A DNA stretch of 6,065 nt from Verrucomicrobiales bacterium. GTDB taxonomy: Bacteria > Verrucomicrobiota > Verrucomicrobiia > Limisphaerales > RI-55. Made by a program: the position numbers and the translations under genes. The stretch lies in NCBI GenBank assembly GCA_003484235.1, contig DNDP01000383.1:9797-15861 (forward strand), in the 5' to 3' direction. The notes beneath the pieces are model-generated. The model did no database searches, had not been told where the DNA came from, and worked only from the letters and a program-made list of their open reading frames with translations. This document shows, one piece after another, positions 6,065 through 6,065 of the stretch (its first letter is position 1; each line of letters starts with the position of its first letter).

Positions 6065-6065
6065 G

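Overview
The window is almost entirely one gene. A single open frame on the minus strand starts with ATG at 5540 and stays open to position 1, so it leaves the window unfinished after 1846 complete codons. It encodes the N-terminal part of a giant, secreted, all-beta mosaic protein. The style of the repeats points to Verrucomicrobiota (Pedosphaera/Limisphaerales-like) or a related PVC-group bacterium: Ig-like modules with YQWKFNG...GATN...AGxYxVxVSN signatures, an 'NWSPNRVP' beta-solenoid opening, and SBBP-type propeller blades. The high GC content with GC-rich third codon positions fits. The taxonomic call is inference from sequence style, not a database result.

Layout in protein order, right to left on the given strand. 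5540-5454 is a signal peptide. 5447-4695 holds three Ig-like domains. 4694-3135 is a long beta-solenoid segment of the autotransporter-associated/PEP-CTERM-neighbour type, with a roughly 22-residue LxNxG periodicity. 3134-1875 holds five more Ig-like domains, several exactly 85 residues long. 1862-603 is an array of eight 53-residue SBBP blades with an exact 159-bp period. 593-336 is a ninth Ig-like domain. 335-1 is a module of the type SVWFxWxAPxSG...FDTLLAxYxG...DDDSGG, resembling a pre-peptidase C-terminal (PPC) fold, cut by the window edge. The C-terminus, where any sorting signal would lie, is outside the window.

Upstream of the big gene, 5541-5917 is less GC-rich non-coding DNA. It contains a plausible Shine-Dalgarno sequence and two perfect palindromes. 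At the right edge, a 44-codon minus-strand frame (6052-5918) has a good Shine-Dalgarno sequence and ends in TAA. It is either a small protein or the 3' end of a gene entering from the right. I recognise no family for it.

The many long open frames on the plus strand and in the other minus frames are shadows of the GC-rich giant gene. The biology visible here is a cell-surface or extracellular adhesion/scaffold-type protein. No enzyme, defence system, RNA gene, CRISPR array or proven mobile element is visible.
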